The notes under the pieces are model-generated. The model was not told where the DNA came from. It did not search any database and worked only from the letters and a program-made list of their open reading frames with translations. Below are positions 23,901-34,832 of a stretch of DNA of 64,000 bases, one piece after another. The translations under genes and the position numbers were made by a program. Each line of letters starts with the position of its first letter. Position 1 is the first letter of the stretch. The stretch is from Erythrophleum ivorense (Eukaryota; Streptophyta; Magnoliopsida; Fabales; Fabaceae), in the NCBI GenBank assembly GCA_026724425.1, contig JAIUCV010000009.1, positions 17,247,294 through 17,311,293 of the forward strand, read 5' to 3'.

Positions 23901-24262
23901 CAGAAAAATATGAGGCTAAGTGAAAACATCCACCAGAGGAGTTTTAACTATCCTGGGGCTTTTCATGGTTTTCAGAGTCTATGAGAACCCTAAAAAACTT
24001 AAAAATTTCATTTAAAAAGCCCTTATGTATGAATTCCAAAATTTTCTCAAAATTACAAAAATACCATTACGTTTCGTAAGTTTTTCGTAAGAAATTATTT
24101 GTTCATTCTAGCTTCATTTTTCCTTCTATCTGAGCTTGGAATTCTCATTTTTAGGAGTCTAGAATGTTACTCAAAATTTTCAGAACCTTAACTAATTCAT
24201 TTCGAGGGACTTACTTTGAAAACATGTCTATTTTCATCGTTTAACGAAAACCAAACATTATA
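20940..24262 (-). repeat. Inverted family A LTR lacking about 276 bp of its 3' end (5' LTR of the collapsed element)
   Basis: Its minus-strand start is at 24262, decayed to TATAATGTTTGG. It runs to 20940, where it stops at the point matching 17368 in the neighbouring LTR. The two LTRs touch, with no primer site, gag or pol between them. The flanks GGAAG (17087-17091) and GGATG (24263-24267) match 4 of 5, as a target duplication of the whole pair. It contains the usual 31 bp array (about 22430-22620) and 188 bp units (about 21100-21700). Confidence 0.83.
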
Positions 24263-25807
24263 GGATGTCCATCCATGCAGTCCATATGATGATTAGGGCA
24301 TAAGAACTCATAGAAAAATTTAGAAATATAAACTTCTCTTGCCAGGTGGTATCAGGTAGAGTATATCTGAGTGAAACCTAAATTGAAAACTTAAATTATA
24401 GATGCCCAGAGAAAGGATGAGTTCTCGAGATAGGTCAAGAGTGAGATTTCCTAAGGTAGAACCTCAGATTTTAAGGTGTCTAAGGATGGTATGATAGTAT
24501 GCCAGGATAGAATTTGCGTGCTTAATTAGACGAAGTTGAGAGAAAATATTTTAGAAAAGGCACACAAGAGTAAGTATACTATCCACCCAGGTGCCACCAA
24601 GATGTACTAGGACTTGAAAGGAACTTTCTGGTGGCTAGGAATGAAAAGTGACAGCCAATTATGTGGTTAGATGCCTAATGTATTAGAGGGTAAAGATAGA
24701 ACATCAAAGACTAGTTGGGTTGCTACAACCCCTAGATATCCCTGAGTGGAAGTGGGATAGTATAGCCATAGATTTTATCATGGGGTTACCTAGGATATCC
24801 TTTAAACACAATGCTATATGGGTAGTTGTAAATAGACTGATGAAGTCTATACACATTTTAGCTATCAGGGCTAGTCACACACTAGATAAATTAGCCCAAT
24901 TTTATATAAGAGATAGTATAGTTTCATGGAGTACCCAGTAGCATAATATCAGATAAAGACCCCAGGTTCACATAGAACTTCTAGAGGTCATTATAGCATG
25001 CCTTAGGGACTAGGTTGCAGTTCAGTACTACATGTCATTGCCAAACAAATAGTCAAACTAAGAGAACCATTCAGACCCTGGAAGACATGTTGAGGGCACG
25101 TGGGTTAGAGATGAGGGGTAAATGGGATGCATATTTGCCATTGGTGGAGTTTGCATATAATAATAGTTGCTATTCCAGTATTCAGATGGCCCCTTATAAG
25201 GCTTTGTATGGGAGAAAATGTAGGTCCCTTATGTGTCAGGTTGAGTTAGGTAAGAGGAGTCTGATAGGACTTGAGATTGTGGACCAAACCACTAGGCAAG
25301 TAAAATTGATTAGAAAGAAACTCCTCACAGCCTAAAGTAGATAGAAAAGCTATGTGGATAAGAAAAAAAAAGTCGTTAAAGTTTGAGATTGGAGACCATG
25401 TATTCATTTGGGTGTATCTAGTGACTGGGGTAGATCAGTCTAGTGAGGTAAGGAAACTCAGTCTTAGGTATATTGGTCCATTGGAGATTCTTGAGAAAAT
25501 TGGACCTGTGGCTTACCGTATAGGCCTACCTCCTAACCTAGCCAAGATTCACAATATTTTTCACATCTCCTAGTTGAAAATGTACTTACTCGATCCCTCA
25601 CATATCATAGAATATAAGTATGTTCAATTGCAAGAAAATCATTCCTATGTAGTGACATTAAAGAAAATTGTGGATGCTAAGCTTAAACAGCTGAAGAGCA
25701 AGAATATTCCCCTGGTGAAAGTGGTTTGGAGGGGTCATACATCTGAAGAGGCAACCTGGGAACTGGAGGAAGAGAAGAGAATCAAGTATCCAAAGCTATT
25801 CCCTTGA
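24263..25807 (+). pseudogene. A2 pol, second part: integrase and chromodomain
   Basis: Resumes at the RKSIH stretch interrupted at 17091. The zinc-finger region (24400-24690) is badly decayed. The integrase core is recognisable in 24720-24941 and 25015-25335 (LPLVEFAYNN). The first Asp (IDFIMGLP) and second Asp (SDKDPRF) remain, but the catalytic Glu in the QTER motif is Lys (AAG at 25060-25062). Stops at about 25334 and 25571 fall where Gln is expected. The chromodomain-like end (about 25700-25804, VKVVWRG, EEATWELE) is preserved and ends at a natural TGA. Confidence 0.83.
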
Positions 25808-25840
25808 GGCATGTATTTAAATTTTAAAGACAAAGTTTTA

Positions 25841-25856
25841 TTTAAGGGGGGAGAAA
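25841..25856 (+). promoter_or_regulatory. Polypurine tract of A2
   Basis: TTTAAGGGGGGAGAAA lies directly before the LTR start TGTAATATCCG at 25857. It is a cleaner purine run than that of A1. Confidence 0.85.
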
Positions 25857-26726
25857 TGTAATATCCGATTTTCATTAAAACGTTAGAAATAATCCAGTAT
25901 AAAAGTAATCCCCTAAAATAAATGAGTTAAGGTTCAATAAAATTTGAGTAATGTTTTAGACTCTTAAGAATGAGAATCTAAGGCTCAGGGTGCTCAGAAA
26001 ACAAGACTAGAATAATGAATAAAAATGGAACAAAAATGAGTATTAACGTAATGGCAATTTTGTAAATTCGTGTAATTTTTAGAAAACTCATAGGAAGAAT
26101 TTTTAAATAGAAAAATTGAGTTGCTCAAGGTTCTTAGAGGTCCTAAAAACCCTAGGAATCCCTGAACTGGTTTAAACCCCTTCTGGTGTACATTTTTTGA
26201 ACGTTAGTTGACCCGAACTTTGACCTTTTCATTCAGGAAGGTTTTAAATCCAAATTGGGTGATTCCAAAACCATTTATAAGTTAGTAGACTTAAGTGTTA
26301 TGATGGAAAGGAATATTCTCAAAAAGAAGCTAAAATGAGCCTAAAATGAAAAAGCCACATAAAGGGACATAAAAGGCATTTTTAAGAAATAATTTTTAAG
26401 AACCTTCTTCATATAAGTGGCATCCCATTTCTTCTCCCTTCTAACCAACTCACTTTCTACCCAAAACAGAGAGGAAGACCAAGGAGGAGAGATATACAAA
26501 AGAAGGGGAAGAAGAGGAAGAAAAACAAAGAGAAAGGTAAGGAAAATGAAGGCTTTTCATGGTTCTTCCTTTAGTAATTATATTCTCCTCCTTTTCATGG
26601 TTCTTCCTTTAGTAATTCTATTCTCCTCTTTCCCACCTTTTCTTCCATAATTTTGGTTATTCATGTGGGGCTATTTTGGGTCTAGTTCAGAAGGAGAAAG
26701 ATAGAGTTTGAAGGAGTGGAGCATAC
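25857..26726 (+). repeat. A2 3' LTR, first segment
   Basis: Starts TGTAATATCCGATTTTC and matches 4141-4950 and 42111-42900 in order of landmarks (for example GGTGTACATTTTTTGAACGTTAG near 26187). CATATAAG at 26410-26417 may be the TATA box. It is broken at 26726 by a solo family B LTR and continues at 29641. Confidence 0.85.
26554..26629 (+). repeat. 38 bp tandem duplication in A2 LTR
   Basis: TTTTCATGGTTCTTCC begins at 26554 and again at 26592, and the following TTAGTAATT-TATTCTCCTC is repeated with one base change. It is not seen in other family A LTRs. Confidence 0.85.
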
Positions 26727-29635
26727 TATGACAACCTTATCTTCTAATCATTGTAATTATGGTTAAATATACAATTAATAATTGATGATCAAGGTTTGGA
26801 GTCATTACAATTTATCACATTATGAAAATATGAGAAAATTTGAATCTTAATGTTAGGGTCATCACTATACAACCACAAACAAAACAAAAATGTATGAAAG
26901 ACATCATACTACCATGAGGGGTTTATGATTCATCCATCCATCAATTTCAACACTGAATAACCTCCCATAAGTATTCTCACATCATTTCTTAACATTAACA
27001 TTGAAGAAAAGGGGGTTTCTAGGCTAAAGGTATGAATTTAGGGACTTGCGCCGTAGCTTATACCTTCCCTGCCACTGCTGAGTTGCTCTCTAGAATTACT
27101 GGGCAAATTTCACAATCACCGCGGAGAGTTGGACCCTCGCCGCACCCGACCTACATAGCGCTGCGACGGAAATGCCTCCTGGACCTACTATTCTCAACCC
27201 CATAATTCTATCCTCAGCGTAATAAGTTTACGCTGTGACAAGTTTTGCTACTATGCAACCCTTTATTAATTTCCATGACTCGCGCCACGGTAGGACATAC
27301 TGCGTTGCAGCGAGTTTCGGTTCTGTTACCCTCCTGGGCGATTTTTTTCGCTTTGCGCCGTGGTGAGATTTCTCAAGCCGCGGCACTCCTCGCCACTGTC
27401 ACTCCCCAAACCAATTTTCTTCTCTTGCACTGCGACAAGATGCGTTATGCCGCAGTGCCCCTCAACTCTGTCACTCATTTGGCTGCGGCGAAGCCTTCTT
27501 AGCCGTGGCGTGACTCCCTCCTATGACTACATCACCCAAATTTCATCCCACACACTCTAGCTCTCATCTTAGGAACACTCTAGGACCACTTTCTCTCATT
27601 TTATATGACTCTAATGGTAGTTTCCTACCCTATTTACTCATCTAACTTTCCATTTCCAATTCAAAACGTAGGTACTATATCCTAATTGTCCAACTATCTA
27701 ATATCAGCAAATTCATATATTAATGACAGCAAGAACACATATATTAGCAACAATTAACATCCCATGTACATTTCATAGAGATTTCATTCATCAATAGTTT
27801 ATGTCCACATCCAATGCATCACATTACTACAATTCCCATATGGTAAACCATATCACAATTTCAACAAAGCTATATATATGATGCTACAAGTTCATACATC
27901 AATATCCAACTGTAATGAGACTTAACTCCTTAACGGTTATATTTCCACCAAGCAAAATATAAACACCTATACTTGGCAACATGAATACATGATGATGCTA
28001 TGTAAACTAATAACAAAATTACATCTACTCTACTTAGATTAGCCCAAGTGTCGCTTCCTCCACACATGGCTAGAGCTCATGGATTTTCATCCACTTGCTT
28101 CCCTTTATCCTTACTCAAAGAACCTTCACCTGAAATATTAATCCCATAAAACGGGGTGAGATATAAATCTCAGTAACCAAGGCAATTCCATCATATATTC
28201 CATTTTAATTAGCATACATGCATAATTTCATATAAGCATCAGCAAAATACCAGTCATATCAATAAATGAAACAATTAGGCTATCATGATCACTATCCCAT
28301 ACTAGCAATCATATTTTCATATGTCAAAGGCCATTAACATCGAGAGAAGCCCATCCACGGCATCTACTCCCCATTGAGCACGACCAAGGCTCAGTACATC
28401 TAGGGTTTGATCATAACTCGGTACCTGATCGAAGCACATGCACGGGTGGCAACCGCACCACAGCTCCACCATGGACTCACAAGGTCCAATCACAATATAA
28501 TGATAGCCAACCAATTCATTCAACGTTTCAAATCATTCATGTACAACAACATATGAAATTAAATCAGATATATACATGGAATTAATATAAACCCAGTTAC
28601 CTTACTTGTAGACAATTGCAATAGTCACCAATGGTGTAAAAATCTCCCTATAACCATAGCATCATAGAATTACTACTCTAATTCATCGTTAACAGTTGCA
28701 ATTAGTACCCAAAGAATTTAAAATGCTAATGACTACCTAAGAATCACTTACCCAGCCATTATAAGTCCCAAATTCGGATTGGAGTCTCCTCTACCAGAAA
28801 AGGTCAATATTTCATCCAAAATCCTAATCAAATTTGTACAAAATTAATACCCATATTATAATCAAATCATTAGGGTCTCAAATCAGCAGAATTACCTCAA
28901 AAAGAAGAGTTCATACCTATCTAATGACAGCCCTAGTCTCAACCTACAAATTTCATTCAAATTTTGGGTATGGTGAAAATGCTCCAAATGAAAAACTAAT
29001 CAGATCAAAATGAAGAAAAAGATGAGTGGATTAAGTTATATAACTATTATCTTAGCTAAATCTTGCTCTAAATGTGAGAAAATGTGGATTTATGCCAAGA
29101 ACCCTAGAGCCTCCTTTGGACCTCCGAATTTTGAGATGGGTGTTTGTGTTTCAGCAAATGGAGAGGTGGCTGAAGCATTAGGGTTTTAGTTGGGTCAAAT
29201 GTGGGTCATGGGTTGCTCTAAGGTGCAACTCTATTTGGGCTTCAAATTTTAGCTTTGGTTGGGCTAATTTTGAGGTGTTGGGTTGCTGAAATCCAATTGG
29301 GTCAGACCAAGTTTTAAGAACTCCATTATTTAGGTCTGCACAAGGTTTATTGGGCCTTCCTAAGAGCCTATACAAGGTGGATCTTGGGCCTCTATCAGAT
29401 TGAATTATATTAGGCCTGCACCTAGCTTATTGGGCCTCCATTAGCCTCTTATCATGATCTCCTACATTAATTTAGGCCTAGATAAATTTCTCTCCCAATT
29501 AAATCTTAAACCCATATTAATAATTCATCTCTCTAGAATCTCCATTTACTTAACTTACCCAATTATTCAACATTAATTATTCCTAATTAACATAATCCAT
29601 GATTAACACTTTAATTAATTTTTGGGGGTGTTACA
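26727..29635 (-). repeat. Solo family B LTR, inverted, 2909 bp
   Basis: Read on the minus strand it starts TGTAACACCCCCAAAAATTAATT at 29635. It ends at 26727 in a decayed form of GGGTTGTTACA. It is flanked by a perfect 5 bp target duplication, CATAC at 26722-26726 and 29636-29640. Homology to the plus-strand B LTR is plain: 28380-28500 complements 41670-41840 (words for CATGGTGGAG, TTGTGAGTCCATGG, ATGCATGTG). It contains a GC-rich island at 27043-27510. No internal region is present, so this is a solo LTR left by LTR-LTR recombination. Confidence 0.87.
27043..27510. repeat. GC-rich island of short CGCTGCGGCGA-like words in B LTR
   Basis: In an AT-rich setting this stretch repeats near-palindromic words such as GCGCCGTAGC, CGCTGCGAC, ACGCTGTGAC, CGCGCCACGG, GCGTTGCAGCGAG, TTGCGCCGTGGTGAG, AGCCGCGGCAC, ATGCCGCAGTG, GGCTGCGGCGAAG and GCCGTGGCGTG, spaced 30-70 bases apart. 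The 85-codon frame at 27245-27502 arises from the GC richness and is not called as a gene. Confidence 0.7.
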
Positions 29636-29640
29636 CATAC

Positions 29641-32428
29641 TAATTGAAAGAGCACTTGAAATAAGCTAAAAACCAAAGTAAACATCTATGTTTATTTGCC
29701 TTCTCCTCCTTGCTTCTTGTATGTGTTGGTTTAGCTAAGTGGAAAGCAATTAGGAAGGAGTAATTTCTGACCTAGAGCAAGCAAGAAACCTAGGTTTTAG
29801 ACTATGGGAACCTAGGAAATGCAATGAAACTTGAATAAAAACCATGAGAATTCAAGATAACAAAGCTAGGGATTCGTGGACATATTGTAAAATTTGATTT
29901 CTTCCAAGGGTGTTTTAGCTTGTGTGAGAGTTTAATTGAGTCCCTAAGATCTCTAGGAAGCCTCCCAAGTGCATTTTCCTTTAAGGAAAAAATTGAAAAC
30001 TCTATGGGTCCCTAAACACCATGCTAGTCTCAATCAAACCAAGAGCAAGGACCTAGGGAGTGTTTTAAATTTTTCTAAGCATAGATTGGGACTAGATATA
30101 ATGGAAGAATATGAAAGAAAGCCTTGGAAAAAATTTAGAAAGCCTAGATTGTGAGATGGAGGTGTAGGTTCCATAATGTGACTTAAAGAAGTAACTTATA
30201 TCTAGGCTCTTGGAAATGAATTTATGATGACTTCAAGGAGTTTAAATGGAGTCAAGAGACCTAGATTGAAGGAGAAAATGGGGCCAAGATCTTGAATTCT
30301 AGTAGTTACTTTATTAGGCCTTTTATGGACCATTATGTAACCATAGAACAAAGTATGCTTCCTAGTGTGCGTGTGGTGCTAAAACTTGTTTCAAGAATGT
30401 AATTGGATCCTATTTGTGGCATCTAGGCGAAGTGAATCAAGTTCCTTCTAGATATGGGTGTGAAGTCGAGCCAAGGAAGTGAGGAAGTAAGGAAGAAAAT
30501 TGTCTTCTTGCACCAAGGTAGCTCTCCACTCTTTCTTGCATGCATTTCTTGGTTATATGATTATTATTGAATGTTTGTATGTGTATTTGCATCATGAGAC
30601 ATGCCATTTGATGTTGTCTTGTTGCCTTGGTATCGATATATTTCTTGAATTGCACTTTGATTGTGAAATTGCTCTTTATAGGTGAGGTTATACCAAAAGT
30701 CCCTTGAAATGGATGAGGTGAATCTAAAAGTTCCTAGAAATGGGTGAAACAAGGATAAAAGTCTTAAGGATGAATGAGGTTAAGTCAAAAGTCCTTAGAC
30801 AAAAGGGTGAGGCCAATCTAAAAGTCTCAAATATGGGGTGAGGCTAGACCAAACGTTCCTAGAGCTTAGTCTTAGCTTTGACATGTTTTTATGGCATGGA
30901 AATTATGAATTAAATGGTTCTTGAAAGTGTTTATGGCATGCTTGTGTTCCTTGACATGATTATATACCTTAATTTCTTACTTGAAAGGGTGTTCGACTAA
31001 TTGGGATTCTTTAAATTTCATCCCCTTCCCTATTTCATCTCACCATGTCTAGGTGGAGCTCAAAGAGACAAAAATGGGAGGCAAAGAGCATGATTGGCCA
31101 TACATTGACTTTTGTGTAGCTTTTGGAGTAATTAAATGTCAAAGTTTGTATGTATGAATTATTTTTAAGATGTAAACCTTTTAGCAAATGTAAAAGTATG
31201 TAAATATAGTGTGTGAACCAAAGTTGAAGCCAAATGAATGAGAAAATGTGATTTGACCACTTGGGGGCCCATTCTTGATTATATATTTATGCATGTGAAA
31301 GGGTGAGTTTTAGATGTATAATGTTTTAGACCATTTGGGAAGCTTATACATGATATGTTTGTGCTTTGAAACATGCTTAAATTGTTGTGGAACGGTGAAG
31401 AGGCCAATTGGTACCAATTTGCCCCCTTTATGGTATCAAAAGTGTCATATTCTTGAACTAAACCAAAATCTAACCCAATGAGTTAGTATTGGCATGAATA
31501 TAGGTCTCATCTAGAGCTTTCCAAAAAACCAAAGAACACCGAATTTGGAGTTCTAAAGAATTTATTATGATTTTTCAAAGTTGGGAAAATACGCTAAATG
31601 GTAGGGTGCATTGTTTATATGGTCAGATTTTCTTTCCTTATCACTTGTGGGCCAAATGGTATCCAATGGCTATAAAAATTTATAAGCACAACCTAGATAT
31701 TTTATCCTTGCCATAGCCATCAAGATCACTTTATTTGGAGTTCTGTAGAGAGAGAACCAAAATTTTGAACTTTCATGATAGTACTAGTAGCGCAGCAGAA
31801 CCTCTGATACTGTTCCATCAATTTTCATAAGTTAAGCACCATTTCATTGATTGGAACTATTTTTACTCAAAATTATACATCCATATCTTTCCAAAATGGT
31901 ATGGTTTGCTGGGTTTGATTTTTCTAGAATTAGTTATGAAATTTTGGAGTTTATATCAATTACTTATGATAGCAAACCTAGGCAGCTGGACCTTTAATAC
32001 TATTCTATTTTCAATCATGGTCCAGTTGATGTTTACATGGCCTAGAATGATTTTCAACATGTATTTGACATTCAGGGCCTTTTAGAAAGCTATCATTTGC
32101 TTGATTTGGATTTTTTTCTAATTAATTATGATTTTCCAAAGTTGATGTCAAAAATCTAAAAAATGGAACCCGAGGCAGACTCCTTTATTTTCTGGCATAT
32201 GGCTTCCACTCTAAAATTGGTGTGATGTTTTATGATGTCTATGACTTGTATGGATAAATTATGAGTAAAGGAGGATGTTGGAAAGTTAGTATGATCCATG
32301 GAGTAAAAGATGAAAATTTAAAAGCTTACGTAACACGATTTAGTGCATTATTTTTATTGCATTTTTCCTGAATCTCATGTATGAGGCATGTTTGTGAAAA
32401 AGAAAGACTAGATTACTATGGTGTTACA
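29641..32428 (+). repeat. A2 3' LTR, second segment
   Basis: Continues the LTR broken at 26726 and ends ATGGTGTTACA at 32428, giving about 3.66 kb of LTR in total. It contains the 31 bp array (units at 30694, 30726, 30757, 30787, 30820, 30851) and four 188 bp landmarks (31576, 31766, 31945, 32137). TTTCC at 32429-32433 would be A2's right target duplication. Confidence 0.87.
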
Positions 32429-32445
32429 TTTCCTATGTTGTTACA

Positions 32446-33710
32446 CCTACAAATGATGATTAGATTGTCCATAATGAACCATCATCATGAATTGGAAATT
32501 CCTATTGTTGTAGGCAAGTAGTTGAAATTATGTCATCTAATAAAACATCCACTTGAGCTATGGCTTGTAAGATTTAAGGAAACTCATTCCTAAGTCTCAA
32601 AAGAATACCTTCATACTCTAGACAAGGTACTTTCACCCTTGAAATTAGGTCTTATCAGGGATTATAACCTAGACTTGAAGGATCATATTTATTTTCACTT
32701 AAGAGATTATGTTTGATTTCGATTAGGTGGAAGGTGACCTTAAAGTGTTTGAATGCCTTAAATGGATTAGTTGTGATATCAAACTTTATATTAGTTCCAA
32801 TCTTTGGAAATCCTAATGAATAAGAAAGGTGGAAGCTTGGGTATTGACTGGAGATAAGAGGATAATTTGTGTGTCTAATGGAAATAATTGACCTTTTACT
32901 AATGGACCATAAATGAGGATATAATGTGTGCAATGATTTGATGAGATAAGCGAACGTAAGACTTGGAAACTTAGATTAGATGACCCTACAAGAGGTAAGA
33001 TCCACTTTAATTAAGAAGGTGGGGATAATCTAAGTGAAGGGTGAATGAAACCTTATTATGAAATAAGATTATTTACCTATGCTATTCATGGGATAAATAC
33101 TATACGGCTAACTAAGTGGAATTCTGTGTAGCTCTTGACGCCAACTATTAAAGAGAGTTAGACTAAGTGTTTAGCAGTTACTCCTTAAATGAATTGAAAG
33201 TTAAGAAGGAAAGGAAGTTAGTATGAAATTCAGTAGCTGACTGTTGGTACTAAAAAAAAGGGAAAGAAGAAAAAAATATAAAACATAACAAAACAAAAAC
33301 TATGAAGGGAGAGAAAATTGAGATTTATTTGAGCTAGGTGTCTGGAACTTATTATAAGGTGATCAAGTGTAACTTGGTAAAGATCTCTTTAGTTATGGAC
33401 AAGGAAAGAATATGGAATATTCAGGTTGGTATGTCATTTGACCTAGGTTGACAAGAAGAAATAGAATTGTGGACACCAAGTGAGATAGTAACATAATAAA
33501 AACACCTTTTTCAAGAAAGTAGTTGGGAAAGGACTTAGTTCCAAGGAAATTATTTAAGAAACTAAGGGAGATAAGATGAAGGATGCACACAAAGGAGAGT
33601 GACAATCATGCGTAGACCCACTATAAAGCCAATGATGAAGAATTATCTAGTATTTTTGGGAAATATAGTATGACTAATTTTGAGGACAAAATTTCTAAAA
33701 GGAAGGGAGA
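32446..33710 (+). other. Family B internal region, no recognisable coding
   Basis: 1265 bases without a supportable frame; the longest (complement of 32655-32933, 92 codons) has no known motif. No initiator-Met or tRNA-Asp primer site follows the LTR end at 32445. The last 35 bases (TGAGGACAAAATTTC then AAAAGGAAGGGAGA at 33697-33710) are the usual pre-LTR sequence and polypurine tract. Confidence 0.55.
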
Positions 33711-34832
33711 TGTAACACCCCAAAAATAATTAATAGCAATTATTTGGGGATTATGAAATTATTAAGAGGGTTTAAGGAAAATGACAAATTTGAGTATCTT
33801 AACATAATAATAATTATTAATTGGACCATTTTGAGGAAGTATAATAATATTTACGGATTTAAATGTGACTTGGGCCTATGATTAAATTATGTGTGTTAAG
33901 AACATCATTAGAAGCTCAAACTTATTTATATGAAGGCTCAACTTCATCTAAACATGAACCAACTCTATTCTTAAGGAAGCCCAACCCATTTTGAGCCTAA
34001 CTAACCTATATATCATGGCTCAACATGTTAAGCATCAACCCACTTGGAATAATGGACCCTTGAAGCTTGGTTCAACCCTTATTTAACCCATGCAACCTTA
34101 GAATCCATGGCCCAACCCAACAAAAATCTGAACCCACAAGGAATTGGGCCTTTGGGTTAACATATTCCATTCTTAACTTCAAATTTTCTATAGCCCATTC
34201 ATTAAACCATAACCCAGCAACTTGGAAAGAGCCTAATTGGACTTTGGGCTGATGGATAAGCCCATTTCTCACTAAAACCCTAAAAGAAAACCCTTCTCTT
34301 TTGCCTCATTATGTAGAAACACAAGAAGAGTAAGAGATTTTTGGAGGTCTAAAAGAGAGGCTAGGGTTCCTTGCATATTTCCATCATTTCCCACGTCTAA
34401 AGCAATATTTAGCCAAGGTAACATGTATAGAACTTAACATTCTCTTCTTCCTCTTCAATTTGAACTAATTGGTTTCTCATTTGGAGCATTTTTATCTTCC
34501 ACCTAAAATTGAAACTTGTTGTTTAGTGCTTCCATGGTGGAATTTTGGAGGTTGAGGCTATAGGTGTTGTTAGGTAAGTATTATCTTCCTATTTTGATGC
34601 ATCTACTACTAGTTTGAAACCCCTATAGTTGATTTATAATATGGGTCTTTATTTTAGGTGAAATTACCTAGAAATTAGAGTCAACTATTGTCGTTTCTAG
34701 TGTGGGGAAGCTAGAACCCGAAATTGGAATCCATAAATTGGAATCCATTTGTGGATAGGTAAGTAACCTTTAGGTCGTCATTAGTAGTTCAACTCTTTAG
34801 ATATCTGATTTGTTGCTAAAAATAATGATAAC
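33711..34832 (+). repeat. B 3' LTR, segment 1
   Basis: Starts TGTAACACCCCAAAAATAATTAATAG. Contains words such as CTTGGGCCTATGA and CCCAACCCATT also present (complement) in the solo B LTR at 29160-29480. It breaks at 34832 in ATAAC, the target duplication of an inverted A LTR pair. Confidence 0.83.

Larger units (their letters stand above)
15950..32428 (+). mobile_element. Family A copy A2, 5' part missing or off-window, interrupted three times
   Basis: Only the part from RT onward is present: pol 15950-17091, an inserted inverted LTR pair, pol 24263-25807, polypurine tract, then a 3' LTR (25857-26726 plus 29641-32428) split by a solo family B LTR. Pol stops inside the conserved Leu-Ser-Arg-Lys stretch after RNase H at 17091 and resumes at the same codons at 24268, showing a clean insertion. 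The left part was either cut off by D or lies left of the window if D inserted into A2. A2 in turn seems to sit 17 bases before the end of the family B 5' LTR. Confidence 0.8.

Noticed and set aside
27245..27502. 85-codon frame in the GC-rich island
   Set aside because: Explained by scarcity of stops in GC-rich repeats; two overlapping frames are open at once and no domain is seen.
29178..29375. Small minus-strand frame in the B solo LTR
   Set aside because: Lies wholly in LTR sequence with repeated GGGCC/TTGGGC words and has no counterpart in the other B LTR.
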